In this document: in pieces, positions 1-6,890 of the stretch | Numbering within the stretch: position 1 is the first letter of the stretch | Layout of the letters: each line of letters opens with the position of its first letter | DNA from: an uncultured bacterium | Lineage (GTDB): Bacteria; Bacteroidota; Bacteroidia; Chitinophagales; CAIOSU01 | Assembly (NCBI GenBank): GCA_903861055.1 | Contig: CAIOSU010000082.1 | Location: 1-12,547, forward strand | Length of the DNA stretch: 12,547 nt | Direction of reading: 5' to 3' | Notes under the pieces: model-generated | The model's input: only the letters and a program-made list of their open reading frames with translations | Told to the model about the DNA's origin: nothing | The model's database searches: none | Made by a program: the position numbers and the translations under genes

Positions 1-369
1 AGTGTGGAATAAGTAAATCTCATTTTTATTTTCTGAGTAGGGCAGGAAAGCTGCTCCAATAGTGTTGGAAGAGTAGGAAAGAATATTTTCCCCGTTATCA
101 ATTACCAAGTTATTTATTCCTATTATATCAATTAGCCCAAAGTCATTATTTAAAGTGTCATTTGAAAGATAGAATAGTAATTTACCATTGGTGTCAGAAT
201 AGCTTGCTGAAATTTCATGATTTTTACAGTACCATTCTTTTTTCAAAACACCAGTATCGGTAAAACTAATTCCAGCATCAATACCAAACACCCAATTAGC
301 ATCATGCTTCAGCTGCCCAAAGCACACCGCCACGCACATCGAAAATAGGATTATCAAAACGCCTTTCAT
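1..369 (-). CDS. Exported protein, N-terminal part (probable T9SS/gliding-associated family), cut by left edge
   Basis: The frame is open from ATG at 369 to the window edge, 123 codons without a stop. Residues 1-18 form a typical Bacteroidota signal peptide (MKGVLIILF..., hydrophobic core, FGQ near the cleavage site). The mature part starts with NWVFGIDAGISF (25-36), then an SYSDTNGKLLFYLSND stretch (about 57-72). This resembles the opening of large Bacteroidota secreted proteins reading N-WYFG-xxAGIxF ... SISDxxGNLLFYTDG, which usually have a propeller-like N-terminal region and end in a gliding-motility-associated or Por sorting domain. The C-terminus lies outside the window, so the secretion route is inferred. 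It is transcribed divergently from carB. A TATCTTTA box at 381-374 on the minus strand lies too close to the start for an ordinary promoter. Family assignment is from memory of the pattern and is moderate; the reading frame itself is solid. Confidence 0.75.
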   Translation of the reverse strand, partial: MKGVLIILFSMCVAVCFGQLKHDANWVFGIDAGISFTDTGVLKKEWYCKNHEISASYSDTNGKLLFYLSNDTLNNDFGLIDIIGINNLVIDNGENILSYSSNTIGAAFLPYSENKNEIYLFHT

Positions 370-508
370 ATCCTAAAGATATATAAAAGGTTTACAACGT
401 TGCTTGGGTGGTGTGGTGCAAATGCAACTATCATAAGCAACACGTAAATTTTAACATATCCGAACCACTATTTTTCAAATTCGCCCGTCACTTTTGGGGC
501 AAAAGACC

Positions 509-516
509 TAACTTTG
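509..516 (+). promoter_or_regulatory. Bacteroidota -7 box TAACTTTG upstream of carB
   Basis: TAACTTTG matches the Bacteroidota sigma-A -7 consensus TAnnTTTG exactly and is followed by C, as is common. It lies 62 bp before the carB ATG. I find no well-spaced TTTG -33 element; the TTTTG at 492-496 is only 12 bp upstream. The rest of the 370-578 intergenic stretch shows no other gene or clear motif. Confidence 0.5.
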
Positions 517-578
517 CGCCAGTTTATTTGAACCGTTCTGACCACCCTTCCGCATAGCGGGAAACAGCTTACAGCACT

Positions 579-3398
579 ATGCCCAAAGACACCAGTATCA
601 AGTCAGTACTCATCATCGGCAGTGGCCCTATTATCATTGGCCAAGCTTGCGAGTTCGATTATTCAGGTACCCAAGCGTCCCGCTCCCTTCGCGAAGAAGG
701 CATTGAGGTAAGCCTCATCAACAGCAACCCAGCCACTATAATGACCGACCCGATGACGGCCGACCATATATACTTGTGGCCGCTTACGGTGCAGAGCCTG
801 GAGAAAATACTGAAAGAGCGCCAAATTGATGCCGTGCTGCCTACCATGGGTGGCCAAACAGCCCTTAACCTATACAAAGAAGCCAGCGAAATTGGCCTTT
901 GGGACGAATATAACGTTCGCTCAATAGGCGTGGATATGGAAGCCGTGGACCGTGCTGAAAACCGCGAGACCTTCCGTAAGCTGATGATTGAAATGGGTAT
1001 AGGAGTGGCTAAGAGCAAAACAGCCAACTCATTTTTGGAAGGTAAAGAAATAGCACAAGAAATTGGCTATCCATTGGTGATTCGCCCAAGCTACACGCTA
1101 GGCGGCTACGGTGGCGGCTTTGTACACAATAAAGAAGAACTCGACGAGAAACTATCGCGTGGCCTAAACGCATCGCCTACCCACGAGGTATTGGTAGAGC
1201 AGGCCGTTATCGGTTGGAAGGAGTTTGAGTTGGAGTTGTTGCGCGACAGCAACGACAATATTGTGATTATCTGTACCGTAGAGAATTTTGACCCGATGGG
1301 CATCCACACGGGAGACAGCATAACCGTGGCCCCGGCCATGACCCTTAGCGATGCTACCTACCAGCGCATGCGCATATTGGCACAACGCATTATGCGCGCC
1401 ATGGGCAAGTTTGCGGGCGGTTGCAACGTGCAGTTTGCCATCAACCCTATAACCGAGGAGATTATTGCCGTAGAAATAAACCCACGCGTATCGCGCTCTT
1501 CGGCATTGGCAAGTAAAGCAACAGGTTACCCAATTGCGAAAATAGCGGCCAAATTGGCCATCGGTTATAACTTGGATGAACTGGAAAACCAGATTACCAA
1601 AACCACTTCGGCTATGTTTGAGCCGGCGCTGGATTATGTAATCGTAAAAGTACCACGCTGGAACTTTGATAAATTTAAAGGCTGCGATACTACCTTGGGC
1701 CTGCAAATGAAATCGGTGGGCGAAGTAATGGCCATTGGCCGTAGCTTTATCGAGGCCTTGCAGAAGGCTTGCCAAAGCTTGGAAAACAACCGCTTGGGCC
1801 TTGGTGCCGACGAAAAAATGTGGACGCGCTTGGAGGATATTGTTGCCGGATTGGAAAAAGCCAGCGACAATCGCCTGTTCTTGATCAAGGATGCCTTGAG
1901 CATGGGCGTGCCTGTGAAAACCATCGTAAATATTACCAAAATAGACCGCTGGTTTATACTTCAAATACAAAAACTAGTAGAAATTGAAGTAGAGATAAGC
2001 AAGCACAGCAGCTTGGCTACTTTCCCAGATGAGCTACTAATACGCGCCAAGAAAATGGGCTATAGCGATGGGCAGCTATCTTTCTTGTTGCGCAACGTAA
2101 CCGAAGATGAGATTTACGACCACCGCCACAAGTTGGGTATTAAGCGAGTTTACAAAATGGTGGATACCTGCTCTGCGGAGTTTGAAGCCAAAACGCCTTA
2201 CTACTACAGTACCTTCGACCAAGAGAACGAAAGCCCGGTAAGCGATAAAAAGAAAGTGATAGTGCTAGGTAGCGGCCCTAACCGAATTGGCCAGGGTATT
2301 GAATTTGACTACTGCTGCGTGCACGGCGTGTTGGCATTGAAAGAACTAGGCTACGAAACCATCATGATGAACTGCAACCCCGAGACCGTATCAACGGACT
2401 TTGATATTGCAGACAAACTATACTTTGAACCAGTATTTTGGGAGCATTTGCGCGAACTGATTGACCATGAGAAGCCAGAAGGCGTAGTGGTGCAGTTGGG
2501 TGGCCAAACCGCCTTGAAACTAGCAGAAAAGCTACACGAGTTCGGTATTAAAATTATTGGCACCAGCTACCACAACATGGACCTTGCCGAAGACCGTGGC
2601 TTGTTTAGCGACAAGTTGAAAGAACTTGATATACCTTACCCACGTTACGGGGTAGCCAATACCGTTGAAGATGCCATAGCCGTTGCCAAAGAAGTTGGTT
2701 TCCCGGTTTTGGTGCGCCCAAGTTATGTACTAGGTGGTCAGCGCATGAGTATCGTTATCAACGACGAGGAACTGGAGCGCGATGTATTGAAGTTGTTGAA
2801 ACACTTGCCAGGCAACCGTATATTGATTGACCATTTCCTTGACCGTGCCATGGAAGCCGAGATTGACGCTATTTGCGATGGCGACGAGGTGCTTATTATG
2901 GGTATTATGGAGCACATTGAGCCAGCGGGCATTCATTCGGGAGATAGTAGCGCGGTATTGCCACCGTTTAACCTAGCCGATGAGGTGATTGAAAAAATGA
3001 AAGAGTACACGTATAAAATAGCCAAGGCATTGGATATACGAGGCTTGATAAACATCCAGTTTGCCATTAAAGGCACTGAGGTATACGTTATCGAGGCCAA
3101 CCCACGCGCCAGCCGCACCACGCCGTTTATAGCCAAGGCTTATCAAGTACCGTTCTTGAACATTGCTACCAAAGTAATGATTGGTGCCAACAAGATCAAG
3201 GACTTTACCATAGAGCCGAAACTGACCGGATACGCCATTAAGGAGCCTGTGTTCTCTTTCAACAAGTTCCCGGAGATAACCAAGGAGCTTGGTCCAGAAA
3301 TGAAATCGACGGGCGAGGCCATCAGGTTTATTACCGATACCAAAGATGAGTACTTCCGTAAATTGTACAGCGAAAAATCGATGTATTTGAGCAAATAA
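579..3398 (+). CDS. carB: Carbamoyl-phosphate synthase large subunit, without the allosteric domain
   Basis: This is the large synthetase subunit, which makes carbamoyl phosphate from bicarbonate, ATP and ammonia supplied by CarA, for pyrimidine and arginine synthesis in the cytosol. The two homologous ATP-grasp halves are clear. The carboxyphosphate half (about 1-400) has GSGPIIIGQACEFDYSG (14-30), NSNPATIMTDP (48-58), the glycine loop TLGGYGGG (173-180) and VEINPRVSRSSALASKATG (298-316). After the oligomerisation linker comes the carbamoyl-phosphate half (about 555-939) with GSGPNRIGQGIEFDYCCVH (564-582), NCNPETVSTD (598-607), VLGGQRM (717-723) and IEANPRASRTTPF (838-850). At 939 residues it is shorter than the roughly 1070 of E. 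coli CarB: it stops just after FNKFPEITKELGPEMKSTGEA, where the MGS-like UMP/ornithine/IMP-binding domain would start. No domain remnant is visible after the stop. As far as I recall, similar short CarBs occur in other Bacteroidota. carA is not in the window. Confidence 0.97.
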   Translation: MPKDTSIKSVLIIGSGPIIIGQACEFDYSGTQASRSLREEGIEVSLINSNPATIMTDPMTADHIYLWPLTVQSLEKILKERQIDAVLPTMGGQTALNLYKEASEIGLWDEYNVRSIGVDMEAVDRAENRETFRKLMIEMGIGVAKSKTANSFLEGKEIAQEIGYPLVIRPSYTLGGYGGGFVHNKEELDEKLSRGLNASPTHEVLVEQAVIGWKEFELELLRDSNDNIVIICTVENFDPMGIHTGDSITVAPAMTLSDATYQRMRILAQRIMRAMGKFAGGCNVQFAINPITEEIIAVEINPRVSRSSALASKATGYPIAKIAAKLAIGYNLDELENQITKTTSAMFEPALDYVIVKVPRWNFDKFKGCDTTLGLQMKSVGEVMAIGRSFIEALQKACQSLENNRLGLGADEKMWTRLEDIVAGLEKASDNRLFLIKDALSMGVPVKTIVNITKIDRWFILQIQKLVEIEVEISKHSSLATFPDELLIRAKKMGYSDGQLSFLLRNVTEDEIYDHRHKLGIKRVYKMVDTCSAEFEAKTPYYYSTFDQENESPVSDKKKVIVLGSGPNRIGQGIEFDYCCVHGVLALKELGYETIMMNCNPETVSTDFDIADKLYFEPVFWEHLRELIDHEKPEGVVVQLGGQTALKLAEKLHEFGIKIIGTSYHNMDLAEDRGLFSDKLKELDIPYPRYGVANTVEDAIAVAKEVGFPVLVRPSYVLGGQRMSIVINDEELERDVLKLLKHLPGNRILIDHFLDRAMEAEIDAICDGDEVLIMGIMEHIEPAGIHSGDSSAVLPPFNLADEVIEKMKEYTYKIAKALDIRGLINIQFAIKGTEVYVIEANPRASRTTPFIAKAYQVPFLNIATKVMIGANKIKDFTIEPKLTGYAIKEPVFSFNKFPEITKELGPEMKSTGEAIRFITDTKDEYFRKLYSEKSMYLSK

Positions 3399-3407
3399 AT
3401 TTTTGAT

Positions 3408-3483
3408 GTACGATTTACGAAGTACGAATTACGATTGCAATAAATTCATTCCTCAATCGTAATTCGTACTTCGTACCTCGTAC
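3408..3483. repeat. Inverted repeat made of degenerate 7-bp units (30-bp arms)
   Basis: The left arm 3408-3437 and right arm 3454-3483 are inverted copies matching at 28 of 30 positions, with the inner 21 bp perfect and a 16-nt loop (3438-3453). Each arm is itself four consecutive 7-bp units: on the plus strand at 3410, 3417, 3424 and 3431, all starting ACGA with variable last three bases; the right arm is the same in reverse complement. It begins 10 bp after the carB stop. RNA from either strand would fold into a long hairpin, but no T-tract follows, so a simple intrinsic terminator is unlikely. Related heptamers recur at 11274-11301. Confidence 0.9.
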
Positions 3484-3507
3484 TTATTACACCCGTAACT
3501 ATAATCG

Positions 3508-3732
3508 TTGAAAGTAGTCCTTACCATAATCATCGTGATACTGATACTGCGCATTTTGGCGCGGTACAATATGCAAATTACCCACGACCGGATGCGGGAG
3601 CAGGAACGCCTGCGCCAAGAGCAAATATACCACCAAGAGCAACAGCATCGCCAAAGGCAACCCGACATAACCATCACCAAAAAGTCGCAAAAAGACGATG
3701 GTGATTATATTGATTATGAAGAGGTGAAGTGA
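3508..3732 (+). CDS. Small membrane-anchored protein, DUF4834-like
   Basis: The 74-residue product has one N-terminal hydrophobic helix (about 3-18, VVLTIIIVILILRILAR), then a strongly charged, Gln/Arg/Glu-rich segment (about 24-50, RMREQERLRQEQIYHQEQ...), likely helical or coiled, and an acidic tail ending DGDYIDYEEVK. One N-terminal helix, a low-complexity charged middle and a G-D/E-Y-I/V-D-Y/F-E-E-V-K tail are what I know of the small Bacteroidota DUF4834 proteins, whose function is unknown. The start is TTG at 3508: an in-frame TAA sits at 3502, and the only other options are GTG at 3535, inside the helix, or ATG at 3571, which would delete it. The gene lies directly downstream of the heptamer inverted repeat. 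Its product is probably anchored in the inner membrane with a cytosolic tail. Confidence 0.72.
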   Translation: MKVVLTIIIVILILRILARYNMQITHDRMREQERLRQEQIYHQEQQHRQRQPDITITKKSQKDDGDYIDYEEVK

Positions 3733-3864
3733 AGTGGAATTGAAAGAGCAACGATGAAGTAAGCCATTTCGATGAGTAACAATAGAAAAAGGTAAACAAA
3801 GAATGTGCTGGTCAAAAAACACCTTAAAAACAGCCCTTAGCATACAACTAACATAGCAGTAGCC

Positions 3865-3872
3865 TAACTTTA
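3865..3872 (+). promoter_or_regulatory. Candidate -7 box TAACTTTA before the alcohol dehydrogenase
   Basis: TAACTTTA differs from the TAnnTTTG consensus only in the last base, and its context (CCTAACTTT) is the same as that before carB. It lies 21 bp from the ATG at 3894. No convincing -33 element is seen. The remaining intergenic sequence 3733-3864 holds nothing I can name. Confidence 0.4.
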
Positions 3873-3893
3873 CACACGCAAAAACATTCTATA

Positions 3894-5030
3894 ATGATCA
3901 GTCAATTCAATTTTCCTACCGTAATCCGTTTTGGTGCTGGTGCTGTGTCCGAGTTGGGCCCATATTTGGTTTCGCAAGGTTTAAAGCGTCCGTTGGTATC
4001 AACCGACCCGCTGGTGGCCAGCTTGCCCTTTTTTGCCAAAATATTGGCACAATTAGAAGCACAGGGTCTAAAGCCAGTAGTATTCAAAGACATTCACAAA
4101 AACCCAGTAAAAAGCGATGTATTGGCTGGTGGTGATGTTTATGAGCAGGAAGGTTGCGATAGCATTGTAGGTATTGGCGGTGGTGCGGCATTGGATGTTT
4201 CTCGTGCTATTGCTTTGCGCATCAATCACCGCGAAGATTTGTTTGTATATGACGATTTAATTGGCGGCGACGTTTATGTAACCAACCCCATTCCGCATTT
4301 TGTTACTATACCTACCACTAGTGGCACGGGTAGCGAAGTAGGCCGCAGTGCTATCATTTCTGAAGACGATACCCACCGTAAGCGCATTTTGTTTGCCCCA
4401 TCATTGTTGGCCAAGCGTGTATTCGCCGACCCAGAATTGACCTACGACTTGCCCCCAGCTGTAACTGCTGCTACGGGCATGGATGCACTGACCCACAATA
4501 TGGAGGCTTATATAGCCAAAAACTACCACCCAATGGCCGATGGTATTGCGTTGGAAGGGATTAAATTGATTGCCAAATCGTTGGTAAAAGCGGTTAAAAA
4601 CCCCGACCCACAGAGCCGTGCCGATATGATGTTGGCATCTTTGATGGGGGCTGTAGCTTTCCAGAAAGGTTTGGGCGTAGTACACTCGTTGGCGCATCCG
4701 CTATCGACGCTACTGGATATGCACCACGGCCTAGCCAATGCCTTGATGATACCTTATGGCATGGAGTTTAATATAGCAGGTCAGGAAGAACGATTTGCAG
4801 CCATGGCACATGCGCTTGGGCTTGAAACCTTATCTGGTGAAGCAGTTATCGACCACCTGTTTAGCCTAAACGACCAAGTTGGTATTCCTCGCAAATTGAG
4901 CAGCCAAGGCGTGAAAGCAGCGCATTTGGAGCAATTGGCCGATTTGGCTTTGGCCGATTTCTGCCACCCCAACAACCCTAAGCCCGTTAGCCGCGAAGAC
5001 TTCTTAAGCCTTTACGAGCAAGCGCTTTGA
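3894..5030 (+). CDS. Iron-containing (group III) alcohol dehydrogenase
   Basis: This is a 378-residue NAD(P)-dependent, metal-requiring dehydrogenase, the usual length for the Fe-ADH family (relatives include FucO, 1,3-propanediol dehydrogenase and 4-hydroxybutyrate dehydrogenase). The N-terminal dinucleotide-binding domain carries GIGGGAALD (93-101), where the family normally has GGGSxxD, and TIPTTSGTGSEV (138-149). The C-terminal helical domain carries the metal ligands D197 and H201 in GMDALTH, H264 in VVHSLAHPL, and H278 in MHHGLANA; H268 corresponds to the catalytic-site histidine. Spacing matches FucO (D196, H200, H263, H277). The enzyme interconverts an alcohol and an aldehyde or ketone in the cytosol; the substrate cannot be read from sequence. 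It is monocistronic, with a candidate promoter upstream and a strong terminator 28 bp after the stop. Confidence 0.95.
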   Translation: MISQFNFPTVIRFGAGAVSELGPYLVSQGLKRPLVSTDPLVASLPFFAKILAQLEAQGLKPVVFKDIHKNPVKSDVLAGGDVYEQEGCDSIVGIGGGAALDVSRAIALRINHREDLFVYDDLIGGDVYVTNPIPHFVTIPTTSGTGSEVGRSAIISEDDTHRKRILFAPSLLAKRVFADPELTYDLPPAVTAATGMDALTHNMEAYIAKNYHPMADGIALEGIKLIAKSLVKAVKNPDPQSRADMMLASLMGAVAFQKGLGVVHSLAHPLSTLLDMHHGLANALMIPYGMEFNIAGQEERFAAMAHALGLETLSGEAVIDHLFSLNDQVGIPRKLSSQGVKAAHLEQLADLALADFCHPNNPKPVSREDFLSLYEQAL

Positions 5031-5058
5031 TAGATGTGAAATAAGAAATGAGAAATAT

Positions 5059-5093
5059 GAAACGGCCCTGCTTATGCGGGGCCGTTTCGTTTT
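5059..5093 (+). terminator. Intrinsic terminator after the alcohol dehydrogenase
   Basis: GAAACGGCCC (5059-5068) pairs perfectly with GGGCCGTTTC (5079-5088). Three further inner pairs, one a G-U wobble, leave a TTAT tetraloop at 5072-5075. It is followed by GTTTT. The GC-rich stem and short T-run are a textbook Rho-independent terminator and separate the dehydrogenase from the SDR gene. Confidence 0.92.
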
Positions 5094-5127
5094 ATGGCGG
5101 CAACTCGCAACCCGTAACAATTCTTTT

Positions 5128-5135
5128 TATCTTCG
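5128..5135 (+). promoter_or_regulatory. Candidate -7 box TATCTTCG before the SDR gene
   Basis: TATCTTCG is one mismatch from TAnnTTTG and lies 23 bp before the ATG at 5159, beyond the terminator, where a new promoter is expected. No clear -33 element is seen, so this is tentative. Confidence 0.35.
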
Positions 5136-5158
5136 AGTAATACAAACCATACTAGCAC

Positions 5159-5956
5159 ATGTATCAACCCAATCTTTTTGCAGGCAAAGTAGTTTTAGTT
5201 ACTGGTGGCGGTAGCGGTATTGGCAAGGCTATTGCCAAGCAATACCTACAACTTGGTGCTACGGTGTATATAGCATCGCGTAAACTAGAAAAACTAGAGA
5301 ATGCCCTGAAGGAGCTCAGCCCAATAGGCGACTGCCGAGTATTGGAGTTGAACATTCGTGATGTTGAATCAATTCAGGTAGCAGCCAAGCAAATAAAAGA
5401 GCAAAGCGGCCGGTTGGATATCTTGGTAAACAATGCCGGTGGGCAATTTCCTTCGGCTGCTGAACTGATTGCGCCTAAGGGCTGGAACGCCGTAATTGAG
5501 ACCAATCTTACAGGCACTTGGCTCATGAGCCAAACATTTGCCATGGAGTTTTTCATGCCCCAAAAGGATGGCATTATCGTAAATATTATTGCCAACATAG
5601 TGCGCGGGTTTCCAGGCATGGCACATACTGGGGCCGCTAGAGCGGGAGTAGACAATCTTACCAAAACCTTGGCCATAGAGTGGGCACCATACCACATCCG
5701 CATCAATGCTATTGCGCCGGGTATTATTTTAAGTACTGGCCTTGACCAATACCCGCCTGAACTACTTAAAGGCATTGAGGCGAAAATACCGATGAAGCGC
5801 CTAGGCGGAACGGAGGAAGTTGGTCATTTGGCGTTGTTCCTATCATCGCCGCTATCAAACTACATTACTGGCCAAACCATGTATATTGATGGCGGACAAA
5901 GCCTTTGGGGCGATGTATGGGAAATACCTAATTTTGAACCGAAAGACAGAATTTAA
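5159..5956 (+). CDS. Short-chain dehydrogenase/reductase, enoyl-CoA reductase (PECR)/AtuG-like
   Basis: This 265-residue classical-size SDR has a Rossmann fold. The nucleotide-binding motif TGGGSGIG is at 15-22, NNAGG at 91-95, the structural Asn in ETNLTG at 116, and the C-terminal ITGQTMYIDGGQSLWG at 236-251. The region NNAGGQFPS...PKGWNAVIETNLTGT...RGFPGMAHTGAARAGVDNLTKTLAIEW is characteristic of the group containing human peroxisomal trans-2-enoyl-CoA reductase and the bacterial citronellol-pathway enzyme AtuG. In that group the usual YxxxK is replaced by HTGAAR (here 156-161), so the catalytic Tyr and Lys of ordinary SDRs are Thr157 and Arg161. Likely chemistry is NADPH-dependent reduction, or the reverse, of an enoyl-CoA or related acyl substrate in the cytosol; the exact substrate is unknown. 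It probably shares a transcript with the small membrane protein 26 bp downstream. Confidence 0.93.
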   Translation: MYQPNLFAGKVVLVTGGGSGIGKAIAKQYLQLGATVYIASRKLEKLENALKELSPIGDCRVLELNIRDVESIQVAAKQIKEQSGRLDILVNNAGGQFPSAAELIAPKGWNAVIETNLTGTWLMSQTFAMEFFMPQKDGIIVNIIANIVRGFPGMAHTGAARAGVDNLTKTLAIEWAPYHIRINAIAPGIILSTGLDQYPPELLKGIEAKIPMKRLGGTEEVGHLALFLSSPLSNYITGQTMYIDGGQSLWGDVWEIPNFEPKDRI

Positions 5957-5982
5957 CCTTAGAAAGATTTAACTGCTACAAT

Positions 5983-6339
5983 ATGAAATTGCTTATTAAA
6001 CTTTTGCTGAACGGTTTGGCGGTGTATGCCATGGCCAATTTACTCGACCCACACATACAAGTGGTTGGTTACTGGTCGGCTATACTGGTTGCCATTGTTT
6101 TAGGCTTGCTCAATACCTTCTTGAAACCGATATTGGTTATACTCACCATTCCCATCACGGTGTTTACCTTGGGTTTGTTCCTTATCGTTATAGATGCATT
6201 GATATTGATGCTGGCAGGCAAGTTAATGGATAGCTTTAATGTCAACGGCTTCTGGTGGGCACTTATCGGCAGCCTTATACTTGCCATTATCACCTCTATA
6301 CTCGAAAAGCTGGTTTATGACAAGGATAGCAAAGGCTAA
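5983..6339 (+). CDS. YvlD-type small membrane protein ('phage holin family', PF04020-like)
   Basis: The 118-residue product is almost wholly hydrophobic, with four predicted membrane helices at about 3-21, 27-47, 51-79 and 88-110. The family signature is visible: LGLLNTFLKPILVILTIPIT (about 40-59), then FTLGLFLIVIDALILMLAG. Despite the family name, such proteins are chromosomal and widespread, and no lysis role or phage context is seen here. The function is unknown; it is an inner-membrane protein. It lies 26 bp after the SDR stop in the same direction, so co-transcription is likely but a functional link is not implied. Its stop codon is 32 bp from that of the oppositely directed methyltransferase. 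Confidence 0.9.
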   Translation: MKLLIKLLLNGLAVYAMANLLDPHIQVVGYWSAILVAIVLGLLNTFLKPILVILTIPITVFTLGLFLIVIDALILMLAGKLMDSFNVNGFWWALIGSLILAIITSILEKLVYDKDSKG

Positions 6340-6373
6340 CCTAGCCATCTGAGGGAGCACGCTACTAGCCTTT
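6331..6373. terminator. Weak possible bidirectional hairpin between convergent genes
   Basis: AAAGGCTA (6331-6338) and TAGCCTTT (6366-6373) are perfect inverted copies spanning the stop codons of both convergent genes, with a 27-nt loop. The stem is short, the loop long and the T-run poor, so a terminator role is only possible. Confidence 0.25.
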
Positions 6374-6872
6374 ATCTAAAATCCATCTTCAGCTGCTGAC
6401 TTGCCTGACCTTCATGCTTCAGTAGCCACTGTTTGCGCCATAAGCCGCCAGCATAGCCTGTTAGTTTACCATCGGCACCAATTACCCGGTGGCAGGGTAT
6501 AATAATGGCTATAGGGTTTTTGCCATTAGCGCCACCTACGGCCCTAATAGTAAGCTTAGATCCCAACTGCTCGGCTATCTTTAAATAACTGATAGTTGCA
6601 CCCCAAGGTATGCCTGCTAATGCTTGCCAAACCTTTTGCTGAAACTCGGTTCCGGCTGGTGCAAGGGGTAGGTCAAACACCTTCCTTTCACTATCAAAGT
6701 ATTCCTGAAGTTGTTTAATGGCAGCTTGCAGCGTTGGGTGCTGGGGTTTATTTTCTGGCAATACTGTGCTATCTGGCTCTATGAATTTAACCACCGTTAA
6801 GCCTTCATCGCTGGCCCTTATTTGCAAACGACCGATTGGGGTATCAGTATAGGTAAGGTAGTCTGCAAACAT
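6372..6872 (-). CDS. ogt: Methylated-DNA--[protein]-cysteine S-methyltransferase (Ogt-type)
   Basis: This suicide enzyme repairs O6-methylguanine and O4-methylthymine in DNA by transferring the alkyl group to its own cysteine. At 166 residues it is the usual Ogt/MGMT length. The acceptor Cys127 is in IPCHRVIG (125-132). Residues equivalent to those of human MGMT are in register: Tyr96 (Y114), Arg110 finger in IRAVGGANGKNP (R128), Asn119 hinge (N137), His128 (H146) and Glu154 in KHEG (E172). The position of human Ser159 is Ala141 in GYAGG, a common bacterial variant. No Ada-type zinc/AraC domain is fused. It starts at ATG 6872, 18 bp after the stop of the large outer-membrane protein gene on the same strand, and is probably transcribed with it. 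The two functions have no obvious link. Confidence 0.96.
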   Translation of the reverse strand: MFADYLTYTDTPIGRLQIRASDEGLTVVKFIEPDSTVLPENKPQHPTLQAAIKQLQEYFDSERKVFDLPLAPAGTEFQQKVWQALAGIPWGATISYLKIAEQLGSKLTIRAVGGANGKNPIAIIIPCHRVIGADGKLTGYAGGLWRKQWLLKHEGQASQQLKMDFR

Positions 6873-6890
6873 GACCTAGTAATTACACGA

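Noticed and set aside
374..381. Minus-strand TATCTTTA as promoter of the left-edge gene
   Set aside because: It ends only 4 bp from the ATG, which leaves no room for a transcription start before the start codon.
1164..1970. 268-codon open frame antisense to carB
   Set aside because: It lies wholly inside carB, has no recognisable protein motif, and is explained by codon bias of the sense gene.
3399..3507. Remnant of the CarB allosteric domain after the stop
   Set aside because: The sequence after the stop is the heptamer palindrome; I see no frame resembling an MGS domain.
5983..6339. Phage holin indicating a prophage
   Set aside because: The family name is historical; no endolysin, structural or integrase genes are near, and the neighbours are metabolic.
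3894..6339. Alcohol dehydrogenase, SDR and membrane protein as one operon
   Set aside because: A strong intrinsic terminator at 5059-5093 separates the dehydrogenase from the SDR; only the SDR and membrane protein are likely to be co-transcribed.
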